Shown: positions 20,201 to 33,027 of the stretch, one piece after another
How positions within the stretch are numbered: the first letter of the stretch is position 1
Layout: each line of letters begins with the position of its first letter
Translations under genes and position numbers: made by a program
NCBI GenBank assembly: GCA_964007475.1
Contig: OZ023274.1
Span: forward strand, 82,657,303-82,721,302
Direction: 5' to 3'
DNA length: 64,000 nt
Origin: Hybos culiciformis
Taxonomy: Eukaryota > Arthropoda > Insecta > Diptera > Hybotidae
The notes under the pieces: model-generated
Told to the model about the DNA's origin: nothing
Database searches by the model: none
The model's input: only the letters and a program-made list of their open reading frames with translations

Positions 20201-23200
20201 ATTTTTTTTTTTTTTTAATAATTTTATTAGAAAATTTTTTTATGTTTTATTTTATTAAAAAAAAAAAATAATTAAATAAATTGTATTTAACTACTTAAAG
20301 AACTAAACTTAATATTTTTTTTTTTACTCTTTGAATTCTTTCTTTTTATAGGTATGTTTGTTGTTTTTATTTTCAGAACATATATAAATACACCTTTCTA
20401 CATACATGTAGTATATTATAAAAAAAAAAAACATGAACAGTACATAATATTGTATGTATATAAAGATACTTATATCTATATAATTTTTCCAATGTTTTTG
20501 TTTTTTTCTTCGTCGTTCTGCTATAAATTTTTCTCATTCAAGTTTATTTTTATTTTTTTTTTTTTTATTATGAAATATTATATATAAAATTTTCTTTAGT
20601 TCATCGTCAGACATTTTGACAGAAATATATATTAAAAAAAAAAAATAAAAAAATAAAAAAGAAAATAAAAGGAAAAGAAAATTTAAAATTATAAAAATTT
20701 TATTTTCGAAAAAAAAAAAAAAAATCAATTTTAAAATTGGATTTAATAAAATAAGAATTATTATTTTTTTTATTATTAAATTGAAATCAATTATTTTTTT
20801 TTATAAATGTTTTTTTTTTAAATGAACATAAGAGGAATAATAACAACAAAATAATAATAAAAGTAATGAATTCATAAATCACAGCTGATTTAGCAAAATA
20901 AAAATAATAAAAAAAAAAAAATATCTACACTAATAATGTTTTTTTTTTTTTGTTTTTTATATTTTCATTATCAAAATAATTGAAAGTTTATTAAAAAATA
21001 AAAATATAGATTTTTTTTTTTTTTTTTTTTTTTATTCTTTCTGTGTACTGAAAAAAATAAAAAAAAAATTATTATAATTTTATTTAAGAAAGAAATTATA
21101 AATATTTATACAAAATTTTTAAAAGAAAACTAAATTTATAATTTTAAAATATGTAAAATTTATTAATCTTAATTTATAAATTTGTATACAAAATAAAAAA
21201 TAAAAAATTTTCGTTAGTTCGAACGAAAGTGGAAAAAAAATATTTATTTATTTTTATGTAACAAAAATATTTATATACATAATTAAATATAATTTATTTA
21301 TAAATAATAATAATAATAATAATAAAAATAAATATTTATAAAACAAAAATCTCAGTGATATCAAAAACTCTAATTTTTAGTTTGTTTTTTTTTTTTTTTT
21401 ATTTTTCCTATATAGAAATTTCGTATAATAAAATTCATAATTAATGCAAAAAAAAAAAAAAAGAAAATGGTCAATAAAATAAATTTAGTAAAATTTTTCA
21501 TGTCGAATGTCACGCAGTCATTAAAAAGCTAAGAAAAGAAAAAAAAAAACATACACTCAGGGAATTTTCCTATGTACCCACATATATGTATAATATATAT
21601 AATTATGTAGGTACTTATAAGTTAAGCATTTAGCTTGTTTTTTTTTTTTTAAATATACGATGATGATGACAAAGAAAAAAAAACACTGAATGAGAGATTA
21701 TTAACCTATAAGTGGAAAAAGTTAAATTTATAATATATTAAGTATATATAGAAAATTTAATTTTAGAAAGAAAATAATTTTTCTTAAATTTAACATTAGA
21801 TCAGAATTTGTGAAAATTTTTTAAGATAAAACTTGTATAGGTTATACCAAATACGTAAGTAGAGAGGATTAAGGTTCGAGGTTTTAAAACGGAATTATTA
21901 TGCTTGTACAGAATTATTTATTATACATATTTATACGTATATTATCTACGTAAATTGTATGCTTATATTATATATAGATATTTAAAAAGTCATTCATGAT
22001 CAAGGTTTTTTTTTTAAGGCGATAGTACATATTCAAAATGTTTTAAGCTCGGTTTTAAGCAGTACCTATTTAAGATGTTTTGGAATTAATTCAGTTGACT
22101 ACACAATATATATATAATTAGACAAAATCCAGAAAAGTAAAAACTAAATTATCCATAAAACATATTTCACTTAAGCTCAAAGCTCGTATATTTTTGTTTA
22201 AATTTTTTATGTGATCAATACTATTAAATTAGTAAGTCGAATATAATATTATTTTTACAGTATATCAACTTCTACAAATTTATGAGTTGTTTTTTTTTTT
22301 TTTGTTCAGTAAACGTTTTATAACACTTGACCAATTATTTTGTTTATTAGATTTCTGTTGTTAAATAAAATAAATTACCTGCATACATTATTATTGTAAT
22401 TATTTATTGAATAATAATTTCAATTTAATAAAAGAGCGTAGTGTTAAGAAAAATAATTAAATAATAAAACCGGAAAATTCTGTTCTTGTTTACTATAAAT
22501 AAACTTTTATAACAACTTCGTAAAAAAAAAGGTTAAATCAGCTAAATAAAAAAGCAATTAAATCAAAGAAATGCAAAATCTAACGTCATATGATTTTTAA
22601 TTAAAAAAAATTCAATATAACATTAGAATAATATTCAATTCAGTGCCGTAGTAAATTTAAAACCAAAGAAAATAATAAAATTAATCTAAATAAGAAAGTA
22701 CATACTTGTACACAACATACATAAGTAGTTTTTGTTTCAATAAATTTGAACAGTTTAAATTAGAAATTTAGATCAAGATTATAAATTATTAAAAAATATA
22801 AATTCATTGCGAGAATGAATAGTTATTATTTGTTCAAATTCCTTTCGAATTTCCTAAAATAAAAGTTTTTAACAAAACCATATCGATCTTAGGATTTTCA
22901 TTCATTTTTTTTTTTTTTTAATATAACATTAGTAATTAGTATGTACTTAATTTCTTTTTAAAATGAAACAAATGTACTTAGTTAGGTATACTTAAATTCA
23001 TTATTAACTCAGGACTAAAAAACCAAAATAGGATTGAACCAAAATATAGTATAGATAGATGATGGATTGTCAAAATTTTAAATACATATTGTTGCAGTAG
23101 AATAATTCATTAATCGACTTTACTTGATACGATCTTTTGATTTCTGTCAATCTTAAATGCATTTTGCTAATTTTATTAGACAAGTAAAAAGAATTTTGAG

Positions 23201-24186
23201 AAATGTTCAAGTAACCATTTAAAGAATCAAATTTTATGCTAAGTGAAACAAATTGAAAAAAATAATTATATGATAAAACTAAGTTATTGTGAACATAATT
23301 TTATTTCTCAGTTGTGTAATCTATGTATCTATGAAATATGTATTCTTTTGTTTGAAAAATAATCACAATCAAAGATGATAAAATACAAGATGTCACATTT
23401 TTGAAATCCTATTAACGTCCAACCAAATTTCAAAGATTTATAAAACAAGTTCAGCAACTTATTTTATTTAAAAAAAATTTTATTTTTAATAAACTTTTTA
23501 CATTAAATGGTTTGTTCATGTATTCCGTATACAAAATGAAATGGGCATATATACTACCTATCAGTATGTCAAATTTTACATACAAAATTTAAAACAATTT
23601 TTAAAATACTCAATGCCACATCTTTTATTTTATCACCTCTGGTATAATCTAAGCAGAGTATACACTACAATTTATAGGTGATACAATATATAAATAAATT
23701 TCTGTAGGTACTATGTACAAATGTACGTACATATTTATGTATGTAAGTATATATATTTTAATATTATACATATACAAACATAATTTATTTATTTTCAAAT
23801 TATATCACTTCTTATAAAATTTGTTTTTTTTTCTGAGATGCAAATAAATTCTCAGTATAAAATAAAATTCTTTTAATGCGATGTTTTTCTTAAAAAAAAA
23901 AAAATCTGATAACGCAATGAAATAATTACGTCTTCTTTTTTTACTATAATAAAATAACAAATCCAGTGTATAATCTCTGAATATTGTATGTTTACAAATT
24001 TTTTATTTTCCACAAAATAAAAATATATTTGTGTTGTGTTGTAATATACATAGATTTCGAAATATTTATACTAAATTTGAACGAAATAAATATAACTTTT
24101 GCCTTTGTTTAATTTAATAATCTTTATATGAACAAAATAAGCATTATTTTAAAAGAAAATGTGTTTAGTAGAAACACGGAAGGCCT

Positions 24187-24336
24187 TCACCCTTTCTCAT
24201 AGCAGAAAACTTGATAAATATTTAATGCTTTTAGGAGTCGAGTAAATTTTTTTTATTCATTATATTTTTCATTGCATTGTTCTCCAAGGCGCTTCAGAAG
24301 CCCATCCACAGGCTTAACTTCATCATTGTTTTTATT
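24187..24336 (-). pseudogene. Coding-like fragment of unknown origin with an internal stop
   Basis: On the minus strand one frame reads 27 residues, including DEVKPVDGLLKRLGEQCNEK, then a TAA (24255-24253). It continues in the same frame as KKFTRLLKALNIYQVF up to a TGA at 24189-24187. Both parts have a charged, protein-like composition, and the nucleotide sequence around 24275-24325 is much richer in G+C than its surroundings. I do not recognise the family. It may be a decayed transposon or gene fragment. Confidence 0.35.
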
Positions 24337-26925
24337 CTAGTGAATTAAAACTGAGTACGACGAGTTTTTTCACTTTGTGTAAGTATAAGACACCAATAAA
24401 CCATTCAACTTAGTTTATAATTATGTATCTTATATTTTGTTTTTATTTCACACTCTTTTACCTCACAATTGTTCCATGTTGTTCAATGCAGTGCAAAATA
24501 TCTGTAAATATTATTATTCCGCTTACCCTACAACATTGTATTCAAAAAATAATAAAATAGGTCGCTGTGTTATTCAATTAAGATTTTAAGATTCCAGAGT
24601 AGAAATAAATGTTTCCCATTCTTTTCAAATCCATCATACTGGGAAATTTTATGTTAATGGCAAATTATTTACATATTATTCTTGAATTAGGATTTTCTTT
24701 TAAACTGTATTCAAATGACAAAGAAACAACAGGCAATACTAAGTTTATTTTATCCTATATATAATATATGGTATGAACTGTATGTTATATATGCACAAAT
24801 GCATGTTATTGCAAAATTTTAAAAGAAAAAACTACCTAGCTGTGTTGTTAAGCTTCAAACAAAGTATGTATACCCATTGCACAAAATATTAATCCATTCC
24901 AATTTTTTTATAACTACTAACTATGTATATATAGTTGTGTATGCTGAAAATTTTAGGTGTATTTCCAAAAGTTTTTGAACAAAAAATAAGAAACTCCTTG
25001 AAAAATTATGTATTTACTCAATTTTTTATTAAATTTTTTAATGTCTGCATTTTTTAGAAACATGAAAGCAAAAATTAAATCTAATTAAAAAAGAAAAAAT
25101 TAAAAATTTTAAAATTCATCATGCTATCTTTATGTTGGTTTTGGTCTTATAAATAAATTTAAATATTTGTTAATTATTCTTTTTTTATTTTACTGCTTTT
25201 TTTTTTATTTTATTCGTTATTTATTTTATGCAACGTCCACAATCTTTTCATAAGTGAAATGCACAATAAAATAATGGACTTGAATCGATACAATTTATAA
25301 ATTGCGTAATGTAGCCAACATGAATGAGCTTTCAATTTGAGATATTCTTAATTTAGATTAAATTATGAATAATTTAAATAAAAATCATAAGTATTAAATC
25401 TAGATGATTCAATCTCAACAGGTTTCGCTCCCACTATTTTATTTAGATCTTATATCTTGTTTTTTCTTAATGACTTTAAGTTTGTGCTTAGTGAATTACT
25501 TACTTTAAATTAAATGATGTTAACATTTTGACTATAATTTTATATTCTAACTAAAGCTAAAGCAACAATTTAATCAAATTGACTGTCGTTAAGAAGTTTC
25601 ATATTGATTCTTGTATGAATGTTCCCGATGCGATGCATAGACTGATTGTCTTATTATTAATGCACTGATTAAATTCAAAAATTTTAACATATATAATTTA
25701 TTTCTAAAAAATTATTTCTAGCTTCATTTCGGGGCACTGTCTAAAGTTCTAGCTTCGTTTTCAGTTTAAAATGTTTTATTTGCATTCATTTCTCATTTGT
25801 ATATGTAACTCGCTTCATTTTGCAGCAATCATTTCACTGTTAAAACTTTAATTATTGTTAGGTGTATCTCTGCATTTAACCACATAATTATTTTTCATAT
25901 TTGAGTTTTTTTTTTTATTTAACCCTATTGTTACCTAATTTACGGGCGACACAAATACTAGACTATTTAATGGTTTTTAATTTAAAACTTTATAACTATA
26001 TTTCATGTGCATTTTGCAATTTTTTTTAAAATATATATATAATGTACCTCCTATATAAAAATAATATGTACATATTTGTAAGTAGTTTTCTTCTCTATTG
26101 AATTTTTATGCTAAATTGCAATTATAGCAACAACATCACAAAAAGAGTGAGCCAAATAAAGAATTGAACCATCAAAGAAAACACTTTATACAGAAAATGG
26201 CAATGAACTTGTTATCAAGTTACTTTTAGTGAACAAATATGGATAACAAAATACTGTGTATACAATATTAAAAATATAGACATACGTATATATATTAATA
26301 TTAAATTTTAGTTTTATTTATGGAATATTTGGTGTAATTTATATTTTTCCACAAGAGCATACATTAATAAGATGAGAAGAGCTATCGTTCAAAAACTGTA
26401 AATAAAGAAATAAAAAATACATGGAAAGTGTAAATAAATGTAATTTGAAATTAAATATTGTTGCAAAAAAAATATCGAAAAAAGCATATAATCATACCTA
26501 ATCGTGTACAGTACAGGTAAACTTACAATAAAATCGTTGTTTTCTTTTTGTTCACTTTTTTTCCATGATTTGACAATATAATGTCTTGAATTTTGCTTCG
26601 GATGTTTTAATGAGTACGAGTAAAAAAAATTTTTTTAAGGGAATCAAAGAAATTTATGAGAACCTCCCTTCCTAAAAGGGTCACCTCTCATCAATTATTG
26701 CATAAAAATATTAAAAAAGACATGATAATTTTTATTGACAATTTTCTTTCGTGTGTGGAATGAATAACTTCTTTAAGAATCTAATATAAATGCCAAAACA
26801 TAGAAATTTGAATTTTCTCTATATATTAACTGCTTACCAATATTTTATGATTTAAGTCAACAAGTTGTATGGTATACATATAATACACGTAATTGAAATT
26901 TAGAATTGATTAACTTTGACCATTA

Positions 26926-27010
26926 GTTTTGGGTATTAAGGAATTAAGCAATTGTCTTTTCCAATATCGATCGTTTTGGGTATTAAGGAATTGTCTTTTC
27001 CAATATCGAT
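26926..27010. repeat. Imperfect tandem duplication (47-bp and 39-bp units)
   Basis: GTTTTGGGTATTAAGGAATT...GTCTTTTCCAATATCGAT occurs at 26926 and again at 26973. The second copy lacks 8 bp in the middle. No coding content. Confidence 0.85.
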
Positions 27011-30000
27011 AATTTCTCAAAGTATTATGAAACTTTGTTTCCATTTCTGAAATTAAAATATAAATTAGATGAAGAAACAATATTGTCTCCTTTCTGTAAG
27101 GAGTGAACCAAGAGAAAAAATAATCTTATGATGATGATGAATATATCATGCACGTACACATATATAATATATATTTCTTTTTTATATTTCAAATTACTTC
27201 ATACTGAGAGATAATAACTTTTAGTTCAGTCACATTAACCATTCAGGCAGACAACTTTTATATAACAACAAATGTAGATTATGTACATGTATATGATTGT
27301 TAACTATAAACTTTAATATTAAAATCAACAACGAAGAAGGGTGCATTGAAAGATATGAAAAATTTTAACTTCAGAACTGAGATAAAATAATTTTTTAGTA
27401 TAGATATTGCAATAATTTTTTTTGGATTGAAATGTATTTCTAAATTACAAAAGAGATAAGAAATTATAATAAATGGAACATTTAAAAATAGCTTTTTAAG
27501 TTTATTCTTACAAAATAATAATTATGTAAGTGGTATATTATGTTAGTGAAGGGTGTTCTGATACACGTTCAAATAAATAGGAGAAGTAAAAACGTTTATT
27601 ACCCAGACGAAAAGAAAATCATTTATCTCCACCTTTTTTTATTTGGAAATAGTAATAGATGCATAAATTCTTATACATCCAAAAATAAACATATTTTAAT
27701 GTACGACTTAAATAGAACATAATTTTAGACATGATTTCATATGGTTTAATATTTTTTATTTCATTTTTTTTTTGTGTGGAATTAATTTCAGTACGATTAT
27801 ATTATCCCGATCAATTTTTTTGTGGTCCACCTCAAAATTTAAAAGTATCATTCCACACCAAGTTTTACCACCAATTTATATTCTTTGTCATTATTTTATC
27901 TAAAAAAAAAAAAATAATAATGTCGCAATTTTTTTTTTTGTCATTACATCAAGTAAATGAAACTGTGAAAGCTTATACCGTACAAACAAAATAATTTTAT
28001 ATTTTACCTAATCTTCTGGAAATTTAAATTTTTCTGTATGACTCCAAGACATTCAATAATTGTTTGCTCTTTTTCAAGCAGATATTTTAAAAGTAATTAA
28101 TAACATGCATGTTAAACTATAATGTATTATAATAAAACGCTTTTCATAAGGAGACTCTCTAAATCGGCAAAAAATAAAATGTCTTGAAAGCTTAATTTAT
28201 CAATTTTTGAAAAGGTCGAAATATGTCAAATTATATCCTTAAGTATGTAAATATGTTGACTTGAATAACAGTATGTGTTTGTTTTTATACTTTTCGATTA
28301 TGTCACCACGGAAAACGAAATAATACATTATACAAATAACATAGGACGATTGAGCGACCTCACTGCAAAACGTGAAATTATCTAGAAAAATTTTCTTTCT
28401 AAAAGATATTTTTACAAATTCAAAACTCCAAATCAACAGACCTGGAGTTTGGTTTCTGCCGAGGTTTCTGCATTTTTTTTTTTTTTTAATATCTCTCTTT
28501 CGCTTCTCAATCTCAACCAACCAAATTATTTTCAAGTTTTTAAAAGTCAATTTTAGGTCAAAAAATCAAAATTTTCAAAAATCCGGCGAATATCAAAAAA
28601 ATCACTTGGGTTGAAATCGTATTACCTCTGCAGTAAAATCAAAACCAAAAGCATTTTTTCGCAATAAGGGCTCTTAATCAGATTCAGGATATACCATTGG
28701 ATATAAATATAACTCTAGCTAAAATGAATTAAAATAGTTTTTGGTAATATACCCTTTTTCCCTTATATAAAATCGTATGCCAATATTTTAATAAAACACC
28801 AACAAGTACAAAGCTGTGAATTTTATGAAAGCTTGTAATCATTTTTTGTTATGCCCCTCATTGCAACCATCACCGTTAAGCAAATTTAAATATTACCAGA
28901 TTCCATTCAAAATCATCATGCAATCGATAACGAATAAATTTTCTACAACAAATCATTGTTATACAAATTTATACATAGTCTACGAAAAATAAAAGGATAA
29001 AAAGAACATAATGTATTCATAAAAAAAGTATATACTTACATTTTAATATTGTGTATATAATCAATTATTATGTGTATATAAATGGAAACAAAGATACATA
29101 CCTATATGTTTTTAATATTTACATTTTTCATACAGTATTATATACTTCGTGAATATTGTATAAATTTACTTCAAAAAAAAAAAAAAAAAAAAAAAAAACA
29201 ATAACAAAACACAAAAAGAAAATAAACTTTTATTTTCGAATTAAATTTTTGCGAATGCGCAGTAAGTTTTATAAATATCAAAAATTGAAAATTTTCAGTA
29301 TATATGTAAATATTATTATTATTATTATTTTTTTACATATTTATTTTTACAACTTTACTTTGTTCATCCAAAAAAGGATCATTCAAAACAAAGTTTTCTT
29401 TACAAAAGCATAATATTACGCAAAAAGTTAAAATTTTGTATATATACATTGTATAGATATAATAATAAGAAAAAAAAAACATAAACAAAAAAAAAGCTTT
29501 TTCATTCATTTCTAAAGAAAAAGAAAAAAAATTATTTTTTATTTGTTATTGCTGGAAAATAATTTTTTATACTGGTTACAAAGAAAAAATTTTTTTAATA
29601 ATTTTTTTAATAAATTTTTTTAAATCTTTTCTTTTTTTGAAGTAGAAAATTTTTAATTTTTTTTTTTTCAAAGTTCATCTTATTACCAAACTGCGAATGA
29701 AAAATCAAAATTGTGAAAAAAAATAAACATTTTACGAGACATTTTATTGAATTAAAAAAAAAAAATATTCGCAGTTTGTGTAAAAATTCAGTTATAAAAT
29801 AAAAAAATAAATAAATAAATTGACTTAATTTTTTTTTTTCATATTAAATTGACGGAATTTAAGATTTTTTCAATTTTGAAGATAAAATATTCTTATTTAT
29901 AGGAACCTTGTTTTATTTTTAATGAATCCGCGTTTTAAGATTATTTACGTAGGATTGAAGTTTTGAATTTGAATTGTGGTAATTTTTTTTTGTATTTTTT

Positions 30001-30213
30001 CTCAAAGATATTCTTAAATATAAGTTTCCCTTTGAATACAAATATCTTACCCTCCTAAAATGAATTTTATTCCTTAATTACATTTCGAAATATGTACTGT
30101 ACTGGTTTGTCGCTGTCTTACGGTATATTCTATCCGAGATTTGCATTTATTCTAAAATGATTTACTATTCAAAAATTAATTTTTAAACATAATTCTAAAA
30201 TTTTCGATATAAC

Positions 30214-30527
30214 CATAAAGGAAGTATAAATAGAGAAACTAGTCCCATACAAAAAATGCAAATACAAATAGTGAAACAAAAAATCCATATCACAACCCCA
30301 TGAGTTTTTTTTTGTATTTTTTGAGAAATCCACTCACAAAAGCTTTTAAAACTTTTAAAATTGTATTGAACTGTTGTTATTTTGAAAGTTTTAAAAGCTT
30401 TTGTGAGTGGAATTCTCAAAAAATACAAAAAAAAAGCTCATGGGGTTGTGATATGGATTTTTTGTTTCACTATTTGTATTTGCATTTTTTGTATGGGACT
30501 AGTTTCTCTATTTATACTTCCTTTATG
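30214..30527. mobile_element. Foldback element: two arms of about 147 bp as a near-perfect inverted repeat
   Basis: The left arm starts CATAAAGGAAGTATAAATAG. The right arm ends with its reverse complement. The arms (about 30214-30361 and 30378-30527) differ at only about three positions, with a loop of about 16-20 bp. ATATAAC stands directly outside each end (30207-30213 and 30528-30534), or GATATAAC if one terminal base is shared. That is a 7-8 bp target-site duplication, so this is a transposed foldback MITE, hAT-like by duplication length. The same 77-codon frames read on both strands only because the DNA is palindromic. A transcript would form a long hairpin. Confidence 0.88.
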
Positions 30528-32054
30528 ATATAACGTAGATCCGTAGATTATAATTATGAATGTCTTACCTATTAACTTTTTTCTTGAATATCTTAGGCGT
30601 CTCTAAGAAGATTAATGTTTCTTTCCAACATAAAATCTATTGGTTTAATATATACCTGTTAACTTTCAAAATATTATTATCATTGTTCTGTTTAGAAATT
30701 TTTGTAGCTTTTTTGTACTTAGAAGACAATAATTAGATAACAATTTTTTTTTTTTTGATTATTTGGCTTAGAAAATTAAAGATACTACCTACCTATATAG
30801 TTTTCATACACATTAAAATCTTGTTATGAGAAAATTGAAAAAAAAAAATAAATAATTCTGTTTAATAAAGAAAATTTGAAAAACATAATCATGTAAACAT
30901 TTTACAAAGAAAACTCTTTATTTTTGTTTTTCATTCGTTTTTAATTTTTAAGTACATACGGTATATACAATACACTACGACTATACAACAGTGTACAGTA
31001 CAAACATAATAATAATAAAAAATTTATATTACAAAGAGTCAATGAGAATGGCGTCATTAGTTTTTATAGTTTTAATATTAAAATTATAAAATTACTTAAA
31101 ATTTTAAATTAAAACAAAAAAAAAAACTAACTTTTTACGCAAATTTTTGTATACATAGATGTATCGAAGGCTGAAAAGTTTTAAACATTAAAAAAATTGT
31201 GAAAATTTGAGTATATACCTTAGATAACTTTGAGAAAGTTTAAAGACGATCAAAATCTTAGAAATAAAGTTATAATGTGACGTCAAAAAAGTCCAGCAAA
31301 TCCTTAGCTTAAAAAAAAAAGTTATGGCACCCGTCGATTTATTATAAAATGGATATCATCAAATTAAGTTCATTATTTTACTTGTTGTTTTAATTTTTGC
31401 TAAATTTATTAATCTGGGTTCCTTTTTTATTAAATTGTGTTTCTGTTTTTGGCATCTATATATTTAAGATATATAATATAAGATTGTCCAGGCCAATTTA
31501 AGTGTCTAATTCTTATTGTTGATACTGGCTTTGTGGGATGATAAAAAAACAGTAAAAAAAATAACAGTTGACATCAAAATGTAGGTAATAGATATTCTTT
31601 TGGATTTAGACTATCCCTATTTTTTTAAATTCAATATTAAAAATAATAATTACAAAAACTGAAATGTAATACATAAAGTAGGTGTACATTCATTAAAAGC
31701 ATAAACATTTTAATGTTCATTTAACGGCGGTGTCTAGGGTGATGGCCTATCATAATTTCCCTTAACTGTTATGTTTAATGAACTAAAAGAAGAGATTTAA
31801 TTTGCTTTTTAAACATAAAATTAATTATTTCTTTGTCTCGCGAGAAATGCAATTGTATAATAAATTTTGCCATTGCTATCGTTAAAATTTTCAAATTATT
31901 TTAAAAATAAAAAATTTAGAACAGATTTCAACAAACTAATTGCTTCCAATTAACTTTTCGCTTTTGTTATTTTTCTTCTTTTTGTTTTCTAATGTATATA
32001 AATTTAATATAATGAATGCTTATACTTTTATCTTATAAATAGTTTAAATCAGGG

Positions 32055-32227
32055 TTTAAGTTTAAATTTAAAAGAGTGAATGATCTTCTACATCGATAGT
32101 TATGAATTTACTTATTAGTCGAAAATGAGCGATGCAATAATTTAAGTTTAAATTTAAAAGAGTGAATGATCTTCTACATCGATAGTTATGAATTTACTTA
32201 ATAGTCGAAAATGAGCGATGCAATAAT
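32055..32227. repeat. Tandem duplication, two units of about 86 bp
   Basis: The unit beginning TTTAAGTTTAAATTTAAAAG starts at 32055 and 32141 and includes GATCTTCTACATCGATAG. The two copies differ at one or two bases, so the duplication is young. Confidence 0.92.
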
Positions 32228-33027
32228 TTTTTTTTCAGTACTTCTAAATAATTTTAGATATTTTATACACTTTTTCAGTTCCAATTTTCTTCATAATCAT
32301 TCATTTGTTTACATTCTAAATTTTAGACAACATTATCAACTGTCCTGTTAAATGTGTCTCAATAGTTAGTATCTTACATGAATACAAATTAATTTTGTAT
32401 TCCTTTTTAGTACTCTTTTATAATAAAAGTAAATCAAATACTAAAATCAAAATGAAGAAAATAAATAATACCTTGTTAATACCATAATATTTAAATAACA
32501 TTTAAAAACTCAACACTTCTTCCATGAATTTATGTTAAAAAAAAAAATCACATTACTCAAATATCATATTAAATATAATATTTAATTGTTCTGTCTTAAA
32601 AATGTAATTAAGTTAATATAAAAATGTTCTAATTTTTATTATTCATATTCATATTTTATTTAATAAATTTATATTTTCAAGGTTTAATTTTTTTTTTTTT
32701 TAATAAGAAAACGGAAACAAAAACAGAAGAAATTTAAATAAAGGAAATTTATTAAAATAATAATAATAATAATGCAATAAATAAATAATGAAAAGAAAAT
32801 TAATAATACATAACATATAAAAACATATAATAATAATATATATATGCTATGTGTATATCAATTTTAAATGTTCGAATTAACAAATTATTGTGAATAATAT
32901 AAAATTATACATATAAATAACATAAGTAGTATTTTTATATAAATAACAGCGCAGATTATAATTAAAAAAAAAAAAAAATAACAAAATTCGTAAAATATTT
33001 CAATTTTTAAAGCAGAAATTTATAATA

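Larger units (their letters stand above)
17212..33027. other. Long A+T-rich non-coding region, probable intron
   Basis: Nearly 16 kb of extreme A+T with long homopolymers (for example 21009-21034 T and 29173-29199 A) and TAA/TATA microsatellites, densest at 20.1-21.7 kb. Open frames here are Phe/Lys/Ile/Tyr-rich and unconvincing. Items of note are a coding-like relic (24187-24336, minus), an imperfect repeat (26926-27010), a foldback element (30214-30527) and a tandem duplication (32055-32227). If the exon at 17158 belongs to the FBXL20 homologue, all of this is its first intron. Confidence 0.5.

Noticed and set aside
20160..21720. Dense poly-A/poly-T and TAA repeats
   Set aside because: Low-complexity DNA only. 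No origin, array or gene signal could be supported.
30195..30533. Two overlapping 77-codon frames on opposite strands with the same peptide
   Set aside because: Produced by the palindromic foldback element, not by genes.
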